Origin: Pisolithus tinctorius
Taxonomy: Eukaryota > Basidiomycota > Agaricomycetes > Boletales > Pisolithaceae
Assembly: GCA_024663395.1 (NCBI GenBank)
Contig: JANFAH010000085.1
Span: 1 to 64,000, forward strand
DNA: 64,000 nucleotides
Direction of reading: 5' to 3'
A program made the position numbers and the translations under genes. The notes under the pieces were generated by a model. The model was given only the letters and a program-made list of their open reading frames with translations. It was not told where the DNA came from and did not search any database. This document shows, one piece after another, positions 44,211-57,196 of this stretch (the stretch's first letter is position 1; every line of letters begins with the position of its first letter).

Positions 44211-46574
44211 ATGCTGAGTACGCTATCGAGGGCTACCCGTCTGAACGCCGCTTGTCCTAGAAGCCGGTGGTACCATGCCACCATCATTCCACCCTTAATC
44301 TCCACATCCTCACCTGAGTTCCGCCAGAGAGCGGAGAGCATGGATTTACTTGTGGCAGACTTGAAGAGCAGGCTAACACAGGCCAGGCAAGGTGGTGGTC
44401 TGAAGGCTGCAGAGCGGATGCGGAGCAAGGGCAAGAAGCTCCCTCGGGAAAGGTGAGTTCTTACTTCTTACCACAGTCCGCTGTTCATCAAATCTCCAAA
44501 TGAATGCATGTCATTCAGACTATCATTGTTGTTAGACCCGAATACACCTTTCTTGGAGCTCTCCCCGTTGGCTGCGCAGGATGTGTATCCTGGCGAGAAC
44601 GTTCCAGGGGCCGGAATCATCACAGGCATCGGGCGGGTATCCGGCCGAGAATGCATGATAGTTGTGAACGATGCAACTGTGAAAGGCGGATCTTATTACC
44701 CATTGACAGCGAGTTCTTTCTATCGATGGTGTGAATGTCTGCTAAATGTGCCTTAACAGGTCAAGAAACATATCCGTGCCCAAGAAATTGCACGAGAAAA
44801 CCGACTACCCTGTATCTATGTTGGTATGGATCTTCCCTGTAGTGTCCGATGTGGCATACTTATCCGATCACAACATTCCAGTGGAATCAGGAGGGGCAGC
44901 TCTGCCGCACCAAGCCAACGTGTGTGATGTAGCTCCGGCATTAAAATGGGTGTCATACGTTCATTTGAACAGGTATTCCCAGATAGGGATCACTTTGGCC
45001 GAATTTTCTACAATATGGTGCGTCGTCAATCGCCGTTCTGTTACCACTCATTGATTTTCCCCTCGAAGGCACAAATGTCTGCTCTCGGCATCCCACAGAT
45101 AGCTTCTGTGCACGGCATATCCGTAGCCGGTGGGGTCGGCTTTTCGTCTCACATTTCACATATATGCTGAGTTACGGAGTATTCCAGGTGGTGCCTATTT
45201 GCCTGCCATGGCGGACGAAAATATTATCGTACGAGAACAGGGACACATTTTCCTCGCTGGCCCCCCTCTAGTGAAGGCGGCGACTGGCGAAGAGGTCGAT
45301 GAGGAGACTCTGGGTGGCGGTCAGATGCATTCTTCCGAGAGCGGTGTGACAGACCATCTTGCGAGAGATGACGAGCACGCCATAGCCATTGCAAGAGGTA
45401 TCATCGGCGATCTGGGTGCGGCAGGTGGAAAGACCACCCCTGTAGATATCATTTTCCGTTTTGCATTCTTGCGCCCTGCTAAAAAGAACCTAGCCATCAG
45501 CTCCAACGGAAGATCCGCTCTACCCTGCATCAGAATTGCATGGCATTGTTGGTACAGACCCCCGGCAACCATTTGACATGCGAGATGTGATTGCTCGTAT
45601 TGTGGATGGTAGTCGTTTCAGAGATTTTAAGAAGGAATATGGGCCTACTATCGTTACCGTAAGGGCACTTTGACTATGTCACGAATACTACGCTAACCAA
45701 AGAGGGCCAGGGGTTTGCACATATCCACGGATATGAAGTGGGAATAATTGCCAACAATGGCATCCTTTTCTCTCCTTCCGCGTTGAAGGCCACGCATTTC
45801 ATTCAGCTATGCTCACAACGTCAGATACCGTTATTGTTTCTTGTGAACATAACAGGTGAGCAATTTCGGATTTGGAACCGGCTTACGGTTCACAGTAGGC
45901 AGGTTATATGGTGGGGTCGAAGGCTGAGAAAGGCGGGATAGCAAAAGACGGTGCAAAGATGGTTCGCGCCGTGGCATGCGCCAACGTACCCAAGTTGACT
46001 GTAATCGTTGGAGGAAGTTTCGGTGCTGGAAACTACGGTAAGATATAGTATCATACGTTGACAAACTTAAGTAATGTTTTTCCAGGGATGGCTGGTCGTG
46101 CGGTAGGAGATGAAATTGGCTTTTGCCACCGGTACTAACCATTGTCAGTATTCGCCGCGTTTCCTGTGGATGTGGCCTGTGAGTCATTTTTGTACTCTAT
46201 AGAACCTAATCTAGACCCAAACTGTTTGATAGAATGCCAAGGTATCTGTGATGGGTTCAGGACAGCTGTCCCAGGTCATGACTGCAGTCTCGAGGTTAGT
46301 CGGACCGCTTCTTGTATCATGGCGCGGTCTTATCTTTGATAGGGATCCTGGCCAGCATGCGTCGTTGAAGGCGGAGATTGAGTCGCAATCCACAGCGCTG
46401 TATTCTACAGCTCGACTTTGGGACGATGGAATAATTCAGCCAACCGAAACTCGTGACGTAGTAGGTCTAGGACTTGCGCTTGCTTCCAGAGAACGTACAA
46501 GTCCTCATACACCGTATGCCCGTTTGACAACATGGGAAGGGGGCGCTGAAAGATTTGGTGTCTTTCGGATGTAG
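44211..46574 (+). CDS. mccB: Methylcrotonyl-CoA carboxylase beta subunit, mitochondrial
   Basis: The carboxyltransferase subunit of the biotin enzyme that carboxylates 3-methylcrotonyl-CoA in leucine breakdown. The presequence is [20 protein letters not shown]. Exons (about ten) join: [72 protein letters not shown], then [43 protein letters not shown] and [19 protein letters not shown]. These are followed by [50 protein letters not shown] and [20 protein letters not shown]. The last exon ends [11 protein letters not shown] (stop 46572-46574). The two crotonase-fold halves and the oxyanion-hole glycines are intact. An apparent frame break at about 45440-45500 is an ordinary intron (acceptor 45501). 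Confidence 0.94.
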
Positions 46575-46723
46575 CCACGGAAGTAACTTAAGGTTTCGTC
46601 ACATACTCCGGTCGAGATGTAATTTGTAATTAAATTGAGCTTCGTAGTTGTTACCTGTAATTTACCATATCCTCCATACACGCGATGTCATGGTGCTGTA
46701 ACGTCACAAAACGTTCCGCCGAC

Positions 46724-49700
46724 CATGTCAGACGATTCACTGGTGAATCGACTGTCTGCAGAAACTCGTGCAAAGCTTCGTTCAACCCAATTTCTCACAT
46801 CACTTCCACACATTGTCTCCGAGTTACTGCAAAATTCAATTGACTCCGGGGCTTCGCACATCGATGTTGGCGTGGACTGTGAGGACTGGTCCTGCTGGGT
46901 CCGAGATGATGGTTCGGGCTTCGCGAAGGATGGCCTAGCTCAAATCGCGAAAGGTTCTGAGGATGGGCGATATAGTATGGATTTCACCTTTCATGCTGCG
47001 AATCCTGAGCTTAAGGACTTGTGCTTTGTTGCAGTGAGCTCAAAAGCATACTCCGCTGCCTCTTTAGAGAGTGTCTCCACGTTCGGTTTCCGTGGTGAGG
47101 GTACGGTATATCACGTGTAGTTCATTTGGAGCATCGTTTGATCTGACTTTGGCAAACGTCAGCTTTGGCTTCAATGGCAGATCTGTGTTGCCTCGAGATC
47201 TCATCGCGAACAGCAAGGTCACGCGAGAGCTGGTCCATTATTATGAAGGCACGTTGACGCGCACTGTCGATTTTTTGGGAGGGGACAGGGCTGAACCTTG
47301 ACAGGGTGGTCAAACTCTGTATACCGGGCCCTCTGTACGTTGGCGCAGAGAATCTGCCGGGACGGCCGTTAGCGTCCGGGACGCGTTTTTCAACGTTAGT
47401 TCGGGAATATAATTGTGCCGGCCGTGATAGCGTCCTAATTAAACACCAGCGTCCGATCCGCCGCCTGTCTCATCCTTCCTCCAGCAAAACACTTGAGATA
47501 ATCCGGCAAGAAATTGAATCATACGCACTAGTTTTCCCGGGCATATCATTCTCCCTTGAAAATACAGGCAAATCCAACAAGGGCGGAGGCAACCTTCTTT
47601 CCTGCGTTCTTAAAATCCCAAAGGTGATTTCGATTTCTTTACCCTATTCTGCTGGGGTGTCCATATCTCAGCTTCTCCCGATCAAAGACTCGTTCCACCC
47701 TAACTACCTTTCGTCACATATATGGCCGCGCGTTTACTCAGGCAAGCGTGTTTAAATTCGGCTCCTTTATTGTGATCTTTACCATATTCTGAAACTAGCA
47801 CGTCGAAGAAATAGATAGCGTATCTGGCGATGTGAGGATAGAGGGGTTCGTATCGTTGGTGGGCGTTTATACGAAGGTGCTCGTCGTCTGTGACAGAAGC
47901 TCTTGTATCCTGATGACCAACTTGGACAGGCATATCAATTCCTGTGTAGGCCATATGCAGCATGGACCGTATACCTCTCATTCATTTTTTGTGGTTCAGA
48001 TATCAACAAGCATCCGGTGTCGTATTGCGATCTTCACAAATTAATTGACCTTCGATTCTCATCGAGTTCCTTCCCGAAACATGTGCGGATAAGATTTATG
48101 TTGGTCCTACAATTATTAAATTACTGTGCCCAGGCGTACGATGAGGAGGGGGAGACAAGCTCGCGTTCTGGTACGCTGCATCAAGTATTTTGGACGAAGA
48201 GTTTCCTGACGATTGCAGGTGGCCGCCGTCCCCCCCGCAAGGGCGAGAAAAAACCTATATACGTTCTTAACTTGGCCATTCCCGCGCGACATATTGACAA
48301 TTGTGTTGAGCCGGCCAAGACGGCCGTTCAGCTCGGTGTAAACGCACATATGTAATCTACTCTCCATGCAACCGCTAATTTATATTTTCAGAACAAAAAC
48401 ACTGTGGCGTATCTTCTTTCTTCCGTAATCCAGTCTTTCCTAGCACGTCACCACTTTGCGCCTGGAAATGTGGATGAAAACGAGGGTACTCCCCGGAAGA
48501 AACGAAAATTATCGAGACAAGCTTCACTTACGGAACCCAACATATCACGCCCATCAACCCCCAACTCTTGCATGCGTGACGGGAACGAACCACCGGAATT
48601 ACTCGTCCCTCAAGTGAAGTCGTAACTTTCCAAGTCGTGATCGGGATTCTGACACTTTCTAGATGGAACCTTCGAAAGAGGCTATGGAACCTTCGGACGG
48701 GACGATCTGGAATGATCCTTCTACTGGGGAAACGTTCATCATTGACTTACGGACCGGAAATTCCTATCCCCAGAACGTCCCTTGCGGTGTGAGTGCAAAT
48801 GGACCAGTGAGAATTAGGTCAAAGGGAAATACAATCCGGGATTCCCCCTCAATGATTGAGGATATGACCACGGGTCAGGGCGACGTTATCTCGGCAAAAG
48901 ACGAGGCCCCCAATTGGCTGCAGGAAGCTCTACAAGTATGTCGTACATGTCACATCGTGTTACCCGTTCTCTGACGAACTCCAAAGGCGAATGATGCCTA
49001 TACGATCAAAGAACCGAAAATACCCGCATTACCACTATCTCTTAACCACAATGGAAATGATGGCGGTTATCCGGATCATCTCCGTCCGTGCAGCACCCAA
49101 CCAAGCAAGTGTTCTAACCCCAACCAACATTCCCAATATTTTACGTCCGACTTTGCCTCATCCTACGTACGCTTTCGGAAGGAAGACTTGCAGGCCATGC
49201 GTGTCATCAGTCAAGTGGACCGGAAGTTCGTCGTTTGTCTCATTGGTGCTGATAACTGGCCGCCTACAGAGGCAGGTGAAGAGCTGGGTGAAGGGAGCAC
49301 TCGTCACGGAGGTGGTAAGACACTCGTTTTAGTTGACCAACATGCTGCGGATGAGCGAGTGCGAGTGGAGCGTTTCCTGCGAGAGATATGCAATGGCTTC
49401 CTCAGCTACCACGATAAGAGCGGTGGCGTTGAGACGATCCAGCTGTCACCGCCCGTTCCTGTATTGCTCACGCATCGCGAGGCTTCCCGATTATCAGAGG
49501 TTCTGGCTTATCAAAAAGCATTCGCGTCGTGGGGTGTTCTCTTCCATGGTTTGCAGGAACTCACGAAGAACGAGGCTGCAATAGATAGCGGCGAACATGC
49601 TGCCTATATACAGGTGTTCGTAACTGCCATCCCCAAAGTCGTGTCAGAGAAGGTCAATCTTGCATTCAAAAAACAAACATTCATCTGACTTGCGACAGTT

Positions 49701-50236
49701 ACTGTCTGGTAACGAATTGCAAGAACTCATCAAGGGTTACCTTGGCACGTTGGAGAACGAGCTGGGTAGTTTTGACATTCCTGCGCCACCCCGTTCCGGT
49801 GTCTGTGAGACAGAGACGCGTTGGGTTAAGGCCCTGAGATGGTGTCCGAGGGTTCTACTCGACCTGATTAACTCCAAAGCATGCAGAGGTGCGTTATTAG
49901 AAGCAGGGTACTCCATGGGTTTAACCTGACTAGCAGGCGCTATCATGTTCAATGACTCGTTGACACTGGAACAATGCCAACGGCTCATTAAGCAGCTCTC
50001 GGCCACCGCATTTCCATTTCAGTGCGCTCACGGCAGGTGCGTAAGCGTTCATTGAGAACTACGGACGGGCCGAATGACTCACGGCTGTCGTTCATTTTTC
50101 CCTGGCCGCGGGGCTGATGCGAACTTTATCCGTTCTATTTCCAAGGCCATCCCTTGTGCCCCTGACACCCCTAGCCCTCCAAGAGGAAAGCTCTAGATCA
50201 TTGCCTGTGGCCTGGGAGACGGTATCCGCGCTATGA
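46724..50236 (+). CDS. MLH3: MutL homologue MLH3
   Basis: A mismatch-repair and meiotic crossover protein; with MLH1 it forms the MutL-gamma endonuclease. The start is 46724 ([20 protein letters not shown]). GHKL ATPase motifs: [16 protein letters not shown] (motif I), [13 protein letters not shown] (motif II) and [15 protein letters not shown] (motif III). The middle exons are poorly conserved, with basic and Ser-rich linkers ([10 protein letters not shown]). The C-terminal dimerisation/nuclease domain has [20 protein letters not shown], the metal-binding endonuclease motif [32 protein letters not shown], and CAHGRPSLVPL. The stop is 50234-50236. The complete DQHA(x)2E(x)4E motif argues for an active nuclease. 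Exons over the central 2 kb are placed only roughly. Confidence 0.9.
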
Positions 50237-50274
50237 ATGTTTACAGTAGCCGTCGTCACATTTGTATCGTGCGG

Positions 50275-53200
50275 TTAGCATTAGGTTTAATCTCATTTGA
50301 GCAAACACGGCATGAAGGTGCCGTACGGCTAACGATGAGCTAGTAATCCACCTAGTTGGATGAACAATGATGACTACGCGTGTTATATCCATGCACCCCA
50401 CCGTAATTAGGCTCCCGATGCACCTTTTACTCCACCCTTTTCCCCACTGCCGTTCCGCGTGTCCAGATCTATCCCATCTCCGTCGCCTCTTCCAATGTTC
50501 GGCACAGGTCCAGCAAACCAATGTATGCCACCATACACAGGAAGATAATACCATACAAGAGATAGCCCAAGGACACCTCCGAGAACAACGACAGTGTAGT
50601 TCATAGTACTGGCACTTGTGCTAGGCATCGTAGGGAAGAGGAAGATGACGTTCATGAAGGCCATGAACAACACTGCAGTTACTGATATCGGCAAGCTCTG
50701 AAGTCCGTCAAAAACAAAAAGAGAATTGTTTAATATCCTCATCGAGACAAAAAGGGGAGCATACAAAAATTCCTAGGTGAAATGGTCCATGCCTGAAGTC
50801 GCTATCTCCCAACCAACGCGCTGCGATGGTGATGGAGTAGGCAATATAGATGGCATTGATTGCCAACGGAAAGATAGCATCAATGGCCTGCGTGCCCGCG
50901 AATGCGAGGAGACCAAGTAGTATCGCCGAGATGACGACGAACCAGACAGCATTTACGGGTGTGCTTGTAGACTTGTTCACGTGAGACAGAATGCTAGAGA
51001 AGGGAAGTGCACGATCGCGGGAATATGCGAATATTTGGCGGGATGCTACAAGAAGCTACTCGAGCGTCAGGGATGGTGACAAACGACTGTAACCCTCGTA
51101 CACAACTGGATCCCATCATGTATCTGGCGCGGCAAGCTCAAAAATCTTTCAGTCAATTCGGAAATGACGTACTGTGCGATCACCACAAATGCCCACAACG
51201 CAAGTGTGCCCTTCTGCCCGAAGCTGTTGAAAAAAATCTGGGCCATTGGCTGACCGATCGGGCTGCTAAGGAGATACCCGATGTCTGTACCCATACAGAA
51301 GGCAAGGGTCACGTTAATAGCTGGTATATATGTTCAGAGGCGTGTATCGAGTTAGATGAGGATGCGCCTACCCCATCCCAACGAAATAGCGATGATGTTG
51401 GAACAAGCCTATGACATATTAAGCGCGGTAGTGCGTATTGTGGAGTGACGTACGATGGCCCAGGGAACAGCTGTAGCAGCATTTGAAGCTTCCTCACTGA
51501 TATGCACGCTTGCGTCGAACGCAGCTTCGCAGTAACTAGTCTGCATCGAATAGTAACAGGAGAGAGAAAAACTTACAGACTGTCCACAACGGTGTGAGCA
51601 ATGAAAGGATGAATGCAAATCCATCAGGCCAGCCATACACTGCACCACGTCGTGACTTGTTAAAGTTGATGGATAGCAATCGAAAACAGATAAACTTACG
51701 GTTATTGAAACTTCCGAGGGCGAAACTAGCCGTGTTCATGTACTGCCGTGGAGTCGCTATTGGAAGCCCAATAATAACTGCAAGACAAAGGCTTGGGACG
51801 ATGTTAGCAGCTTAGCCCACCCTGGTATATATCAAATGACGAATACTCTACATACCAGACGTTGATAGTGGTGTAGATTCTCTGCACTCTTGCTAGGACT
51901 GAAGTCGCCAGACAGCATACCAAAGCATGAGAAAGAAGTATGGCAACATATATACCACTGATCACGTGCATTTTAGTGCGCAAACCATGTCAGAACAAAG
52001 AGAAAACGTACTAGATCTGTGCATTGGTAGCGATATAAGTCTGCCCCGAGCCAATGCTGGCAGCGGCAGTGATTTGGATGGCACAACTCCAATCAACGGA
52101 GGCTGTTGATACCCACAGATCAGGACGGGGTCGTAATGTCGATGTGCTCGAATCAAATACGTAGATTTAGGGAACTAGAGGAGACACTTACCAAGTACAG
52201 CAATATAACCAATCGTGTTCGCATCTGCGGTTCAAAATTTGTGTCTAACACACATTTGCCCAAGGGAAAAAAACAAACTTACACCCGACTATCCAACAGA
52301 GAAGGTTTCGCCAACGAGGTGATGCGAAGGTGTGCGTCCAAAAGTAAATCTGAAGGAGCTGTCAGGGTCTAACAACACATCGTGTAGGTCCACTCACCCC
52401 TCCTGCCGTAGGTGCAGCAGAAGCTAGTTCTGCAATGGACAATGCGATACAGAGAATGAAAATAGATGCCACTGCCCACTATCGTATGAAGAGATCAGCG
52501 CACCGCAACTCTCCGTGCGCCGATATACATAGAAAGGACACGCACTCCCCATACCATGGCAGCGGGACCCCCATTCGGTATGGCATAAACAAGCACAGAT
52601 CTGTGGATCGTGCAGTCAGCTAACAACCTACGAAAGGACCAAGATGCACTACATACGCAAACGACGGGAACAGGCCTATAACATTAAATGCCACTCCAAA
52701 GACCTACATTCTTGTCATTCAGACACTCAAGGACAATGTGATATTCACACTCGAGAAATATAACACACCTCCAGCGGCGTGAACTCGCGCTTGAGTTGTT
52801 GCTTGTAGCCAAGTTGAGCAAGAAGTTCCTCGTCTCTTTTCGCTATCTCTTCTCTTCTGGACATGTCAAGGACAGCTTCAAAGTCACTAAGAAAAATGCG
52901 AGCGTCTCGACTCTCGACAGAGTCGAATCTGCTATTAAGCTTACGACACTCTGAACTTGTGTTGCACGTGACTCACGATGCTAGCGGCAATTCATCAGCC
53001 CTCCGGGCCTACGTAGGTCCCCCCTTCTATAACTGGCTCACTTAGAACACACCGCATCGATGCTCGCTGGAGAAGCGGGAGAACATGACGAGCAATGAGC
53101 TGAGCTCAAGGCCAGCTGTAGGATAATGTATCTACCGAACATGACCACGTCCGTGTCTACCTCCGTCTGACTAAGCCTGGTGTGGCTATGTCCTCACCCC

Positions 53201-53335
53201 CCTCCCCCAGGCCTCCCTACTACATCGCGGCGCGCCTTCAAGAAAAGTTCGACACCGAAGTCACGCAAGATGTGGGGTTCGTCTACGGGCTCAAAACGGA
53301 AGGCGAGCACACGTGTCGTTCATTCGAACAGTTCG
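50275..53335. repeat. Left unit of about 3-kb tandem duplication with permease gene
   Basis: From about 50275 (start of the shared TTAGGTTTAATCTCATTTGA) the sequence matches the segment starting at about 53335. The match covers permease 3' flank, all exons and introns, and the 5' region up to the fragment at 53215-53290. The two units differ by many substitutions and intron indels, clearly more than the 4.5-kb duplication at the left of the window. A roughly 120-bp block (53085-53210) is unique to this junction. Borders are approximate. Confidence 0.8.
50407..52864 (-). CDS. GABA/amino-acid permease of the APC superfamily (copy A)
   Basis: A plasma-membrane or vacuolar amino-acid transporter of the fungal UGA4/HNM1/TPO5 group. 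From 52864 (MSRREEIAKRDEELLAQLGY...REFTPLE) the exons join with clean splice sites to give about 12 membrane helices. Markers are NGGPAAMVWGW, ALSIAELASAAPTAGGIYFW, FASPRWRNLLCWIVG, ASVDWSCAIQI, YGWPDGFAFILSLLTPLWTV, FDASVHISEEASNAATAVPW, SSPIGQPMAQIFFNSFGQKG, VASRQIFAYSRDRALPFS and LSHVNKSTSTPVNAVWFVV. The last exon ends GGVKGASGA (stop 50407-50409). SEEASNAATAVPWAI is the group signature. The frame continues upstream as ELPLASDFEAVLDMSRRE if the AG at 52893 is used as acceptor, so the true N-terminus may lie near 53000. Substrate (GABA, choline, polyamine or other) is uncertain. Confidence 0.88.
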
Positions 53336-53345
53336 TTAGGTTTAA
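53160..53345 (+). pseudogene. Fragment of an unidentified reading frame, left copy
   Basis: The plus strand reads ARLQEKFDTEVTQDVGFVYG followed by LKTEGE in one frame, then continues into unrelated permease flank. The same reading is found at 56139 onward. It is too short to be a gene, and the reading resumes no further. I do not recognise the family. Confidence 0.45.
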
Positions 53346-56220
53346 TCTCATTTGAACATACATGGCATGAAGGCGCCATACGGCTAACGATGAGCCAGTA
53401 ATCCACCTAGTTGGATGAACAATGAAAACTACGCATGTTATATCCATGCACTCCATCGTAATTAGGCTCCCGATGCGCCTTTTACTCCACCCTTTTCCCC
53501 ACTGCCGTTCCGCGTGTCCAGATCTATCCCATCCCCATCGCCTCTTCCAATGTTCGGCACAGGTCCAGCAAACCAGTGTACGCCACCATACACAGGAAGA
53601 TAATACCATACAAGAGATAGCCCAAGGACACCTCCGAGAACAACACCAGTGTAGTTCATTGTGGTTGCGCTCGTGCTGGGCACCGAAGGGAAGAGGAACA
53701 CGATGTTCATGAAAACCATGAATAACACTGCAATTGTTGATATTGGCAAGCTCTATTAAGTTTGCCCAAGAAATGAGATTTGGCTAGTATCTCCATCGAA
53801 ACACATACGAAAATTCCCAGGTGAAACGGTCCACGCTTGAAATCATTGTCACCCAACCAACGTGCTGCAATGGTAATGGAGTAAGCGATATAGACGGCAT
53901 TGATTGCCAACGGAAAGATAGCATCAATGGCCTGCGTGCCTGCAAATGCAAGGAGGCCAAGTAGTGTTGCCAAGATGACGACAAACCAGACAGCAATTAC
54001 GGGTGTGCTTGTAGACTTGTTCACGTAAGACAAAATGCTAGAGAAGGGAAGTGCACGATCGCGAGAATATGCGAATATTTGGCGGGATGCTACAAGAAGC
54101 TACTCGAGCGTCAGGGATTGTGGCAAACGAATGTAACCCTCGTACACAGTTGGATCCCACCATGTATCTAGCATGACAAGTTCAGGGTCCTGTTCAGGCT
54201 ATTCTGGAAATGACGCACTGTGCAGTCACCACAAGTGCCCACAGCGCGAGTGTGCCCTTCTGCCCAAAGCTGTTGAAAAAAATCTGGGCCATTGGCTGAC
54301 CGATCGGGCTGCTAAGGAGATATCCAATATCTGTACCCATACAGAAGGCAAGGGTCACGTTGATAGCTGGTATATACGTTCAGAGGCATGCGTTGAGTTA
54401 TATCGAAGATCCACACACCCCATCCCAACAAAACAGCGATAGTGCCGGAGGAAACCTATGACATGTTAGGTAGGCTATTTCGTATTGTCGAGTGACGTAC
54501 GATGGCCCAGGGAACAGCTGTGGCAGCATTTGAAGTTTCCTCACTGATATGCACACTCGCGTCGAACGAGGCTTTAAAGTGACTAGTCCACATCAAAAAG
54601 TAACATGTGAAAGACAAACGTACAGACCGTCCACAACGGTGCAAGGAATGAAAGGATGAAAGCAAATCCGTCAGGCCAGCCATTCACTGTACCACGTGGA
54701 GACTCGTTAAATTTGCAGTAGTAATCAGAAAGAGAAAAACCTACAGTTATCGAAACTTCCGAGAGCGAAACTAGCGGTGTTCATGTAGTGTTGTGGAGTT
54801 GCTATCGGAAGCCCAATAATAACCACAAAACAAAGACTCAGACGACATCAATGCCCTGACCCACGCCTATCTATATCGAATGACGAATACATACCAAATG
54901 TTAATGGCAATGTAGACCCTTTGCACCCTTGCTAGGATGGAAGTTGCTAGGGAACATATTAGAGCATGGGAAAGAAGTATGGCGACATATATGCCACTAA
55001 TCACATGCATTTTAGTGAGTAAACTACGCCAAGATAAAAGGGTGACACACTAGATCTGTGCATTGCTAGCGATATAAGTCTGCCCTGACCCAATACTCAC
55101 AGCGGCAGCAATTTGGATAGCGCAACTCCAGTCAACAGAGGCTATTAGATGCCCACAGACCAGGACCCAGTCATCGGTATAAACGACGGATGTGGAGCGT
55201 TCATGCAACTCGAATCAGATACATAGATTTAGCATACCAGCGGACCACACTCACCAACCGCAGCAATATAACCGGTCGTGTTCGCGTCTGCAGTTCGAAA
55301 TTGTGCGCTGTTATGCATGCATTAACCCTAGGAAAAGAGAGACGCACATCCGACAATCCAGCAGAGAAGGTTTCGCCAACGAGGCGACGCAAAAGAGTGT
55401 GTCCAAAAGTAAACCTGGAAGGTTGTTAGGAACTGAATTATGACAACACAAATTGCGTGGAGATCACTCACACCACCCGCTGTAGGTGCAGCAGAAGCTA
55501 GCTCTGCAATGGACAAACCGGTGGAGAGGATAAGAATAGATGCCACGAGCCACTACGACATGAAGAGATTAGTGTACTGCAACTCTCCGTATGTCGACGT
55601 AGAAAGGGTACGTACTCCCCATACCATGGCAGTGGGACCACCATTTGGGATAGCGTAAACAAGTACAGATCTGTGTGTCGTTCAGTCAGCCAACGGCCTA
55701 CGAAAGGACCAAGATGCAATACGTGCGCCAACGATGGGAAAAGACCCATAAAGCTAAAAGCCACTCCAAAGACCTACATTGTTGCCATTCAGATGCGAGA
55801 GGATAATGTAATACTTACACTCGAGAAATATAACACACCTCCAGTGGCGTGAACTCGCGCTTGAATTCTTGCTTGTAGCCGAGTTGAGCAAGAAGCTCCT
55901 CGTCTCTTTTCGTTATCTCTTCTCTTCTGGACATGTCGAGGGCGGTTTCAAAGTTGCGATGAGGAATACGAGTGTCTCGACAGAGCCGAACCTGCTATCA
56001 AGCTTACCACACTGAACTTGCGTTGCACATGGCTCACGACGCTAGCGGCAATTCATTAGCCTTCCGGACCTATGTAGGTCGCCACAGAAATACCACCTCC
56101 ATAACCAGCTCATTTAAAAGACACCGCGTCGATGCTCGTAGCGCGTCTTCAAGAAAAGTTCGACACCAAAGTCGCGCAAGATGTCGAGTTCGTCTACGGC
56201 TCAAAACGGAAGGCGGTGAA
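53336..56220. repeat. Right unit of about 3-kb tandem duplication with permease gene
   Basis: Second unit, matching 50275-53335 over the whole permease gene and its 5' flank to about 56220. Small insertions and deletions in introns and many silent changes in exons show it is not recent. Borders are approximate. Confidence 0.78.
53462..55932 (-). CDS. GABA/amino-acid permease of the APC superfamily (copy B)
   Basis: Tandem paralogue of the gene at 50407-52864 with the same exon order. From 55932 (MSRREEITKRDEELLAQLGY...REFTPLE) to the stop at 53462-53464. The last exon again ends GGVKGASGA, and SEETSNAATAVPWAI, FAGTQAIDAIFPLAINAVY and YMVGSNC are kept in frame. No internal stop or frameshift was found in the exons I could join. 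Upstream of the MSRREE methionine the acceptor AG that copy A has is changed (tta gtgac in A, atc gcaac in B) and the nearby candidate ATG is lost. This copy may therefore start at the internal Met or lack a proper N-terminus. Confidence 0.83.
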
Positions 56221-56310
56221 GTCTCCCTCATTTCCTTCGATGCTGTGTTTGAGCTCGAGTATGACCTTAACCCATACAAATCGAGTACGCATGGCATGGC
56301 GCCTTGAGCA
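56130..56310 (+). pseudogene. Fragment of an unidentified reading frame, right copy
   Basis: Starts ATG CTC GTA GCG and reads MLVARLQEKFDTKVAQDVEF. The frame is then broken by one missing base near 56197 (TACGGCTC here, TACGGGCTC in the left fragment). In the shifted frame it goes on LKTEGGEVSLISFDAVFELE, then YDLNPYKSSTHGMAP and a stop at 56305-56307. With the base restored it would be one frame of about 58 codons, divergent from permease copy B. Probably a gene relic, or a real first exon with a sequencing error. Confidence 0.45.
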
Positions 56311-57196
56311 AGCGATATATTCGATGTCTGGGAACTAATCAGATATCCGCAGGTGCCAGCTCTACCTTTTCAACCAAAGGGGCTGTACACTCATCCCGAA
56401 ACTTTCTGTCTTTAGTTACCATCGGTAAGGCCCCAGTGGATTGATGGAATTCGGCACCAAGGGTAACAAATGAGCGACGGGACCTAGTATGATCATCCAG
56501 GGAGTGAACCAGACCCAATGTATGTAGCCAGACGTCACAAGTAAATGGGGGTATCTAGGAACGACGCGTCAAAGCTAAATAGTCACATCAGTCAGTCAAA
56601 TTCTGGACGTGATCAACGTCATGACTCGTTGTCGGTAGCTGCACAAAAATTGGGCTACATTCCACTCTTCCGGCTCTGGATAGTCTGCTTGGATAGAAAC
56701 GATATGTGACCAAGTGGAAAACTTCGCACTCGTCTCGCCCTACGATTCAGAGCACGGGTACCTATGCCAAGGAACTGCTTTTCTAAGTGTCCGCCATTCT
56801 CGGGAAACAAATGGGTTGTTTTATGAGGAACATATGTACCTGTAGACTTCATCAGGAAACGAATAAATGGTGTAAACCTGTTTAAACCCGTCACTGACTG
56901 GTCGTGACCGCGATTCCTGTCCCTCTGATGTTCGCTGGCACTGTGTTTTGATTGCCCGATGGTCCGCTCATATCCGTTAGACAAAGGAATGCTCCGTTTG
57001 CAAGTTCATCAGATCTAGACTGATTTTTACGTGTTCTTTGTGATCGCGTGACTGCACGACGTCATCTTGGACTCTGGAGGAGTATAAAAGACTCAGAGAC
57101 CAGGCGCCACCCTCCACTCACATCGTCTCTCGTACTTCGCCTCTCTTTCCAAATACTGTCCATACATACCCATCGCATCTTAGTATCTCACACACG
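56311..57196. other. Intergenic region upstream of RTC3
   Basis: 886 bases. The first 700 show nothing recognisable. The last 140 bases form the RTC3 promoter, with a TATA box described separately. Confidence 0.5.
57083..57089 (+). promoter_or_regulatory. TATA box of RTC3
   Basis: TATAAAA at 57083-57089 in the context GGAGTATAAAAGAC, 108 bases upstream of the RTC3 start codon, a normal distance for a fungal TATA-driven gene with a short leader. A strong TATA box fits a stress-regulated gene, as RTC3 is in yeast. Confidence 0.7.

Noticed and set aside
45440..45500. Apparent frameshift in methylcrotonyl-CoA carboxylase beta
   Set aside because: A GTGGAA...CAG intron (acceptor just before 45501) joins [18 protein letters not shown] in frame, so the gene is intact.
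50237..56340. Transposable element origin for the repeated permease region
   Set aside because: The repeat units contain host genes and flanks, with no terminal repeats, transposase or reverse transcriptase frame; simple tandem duplication explains them.
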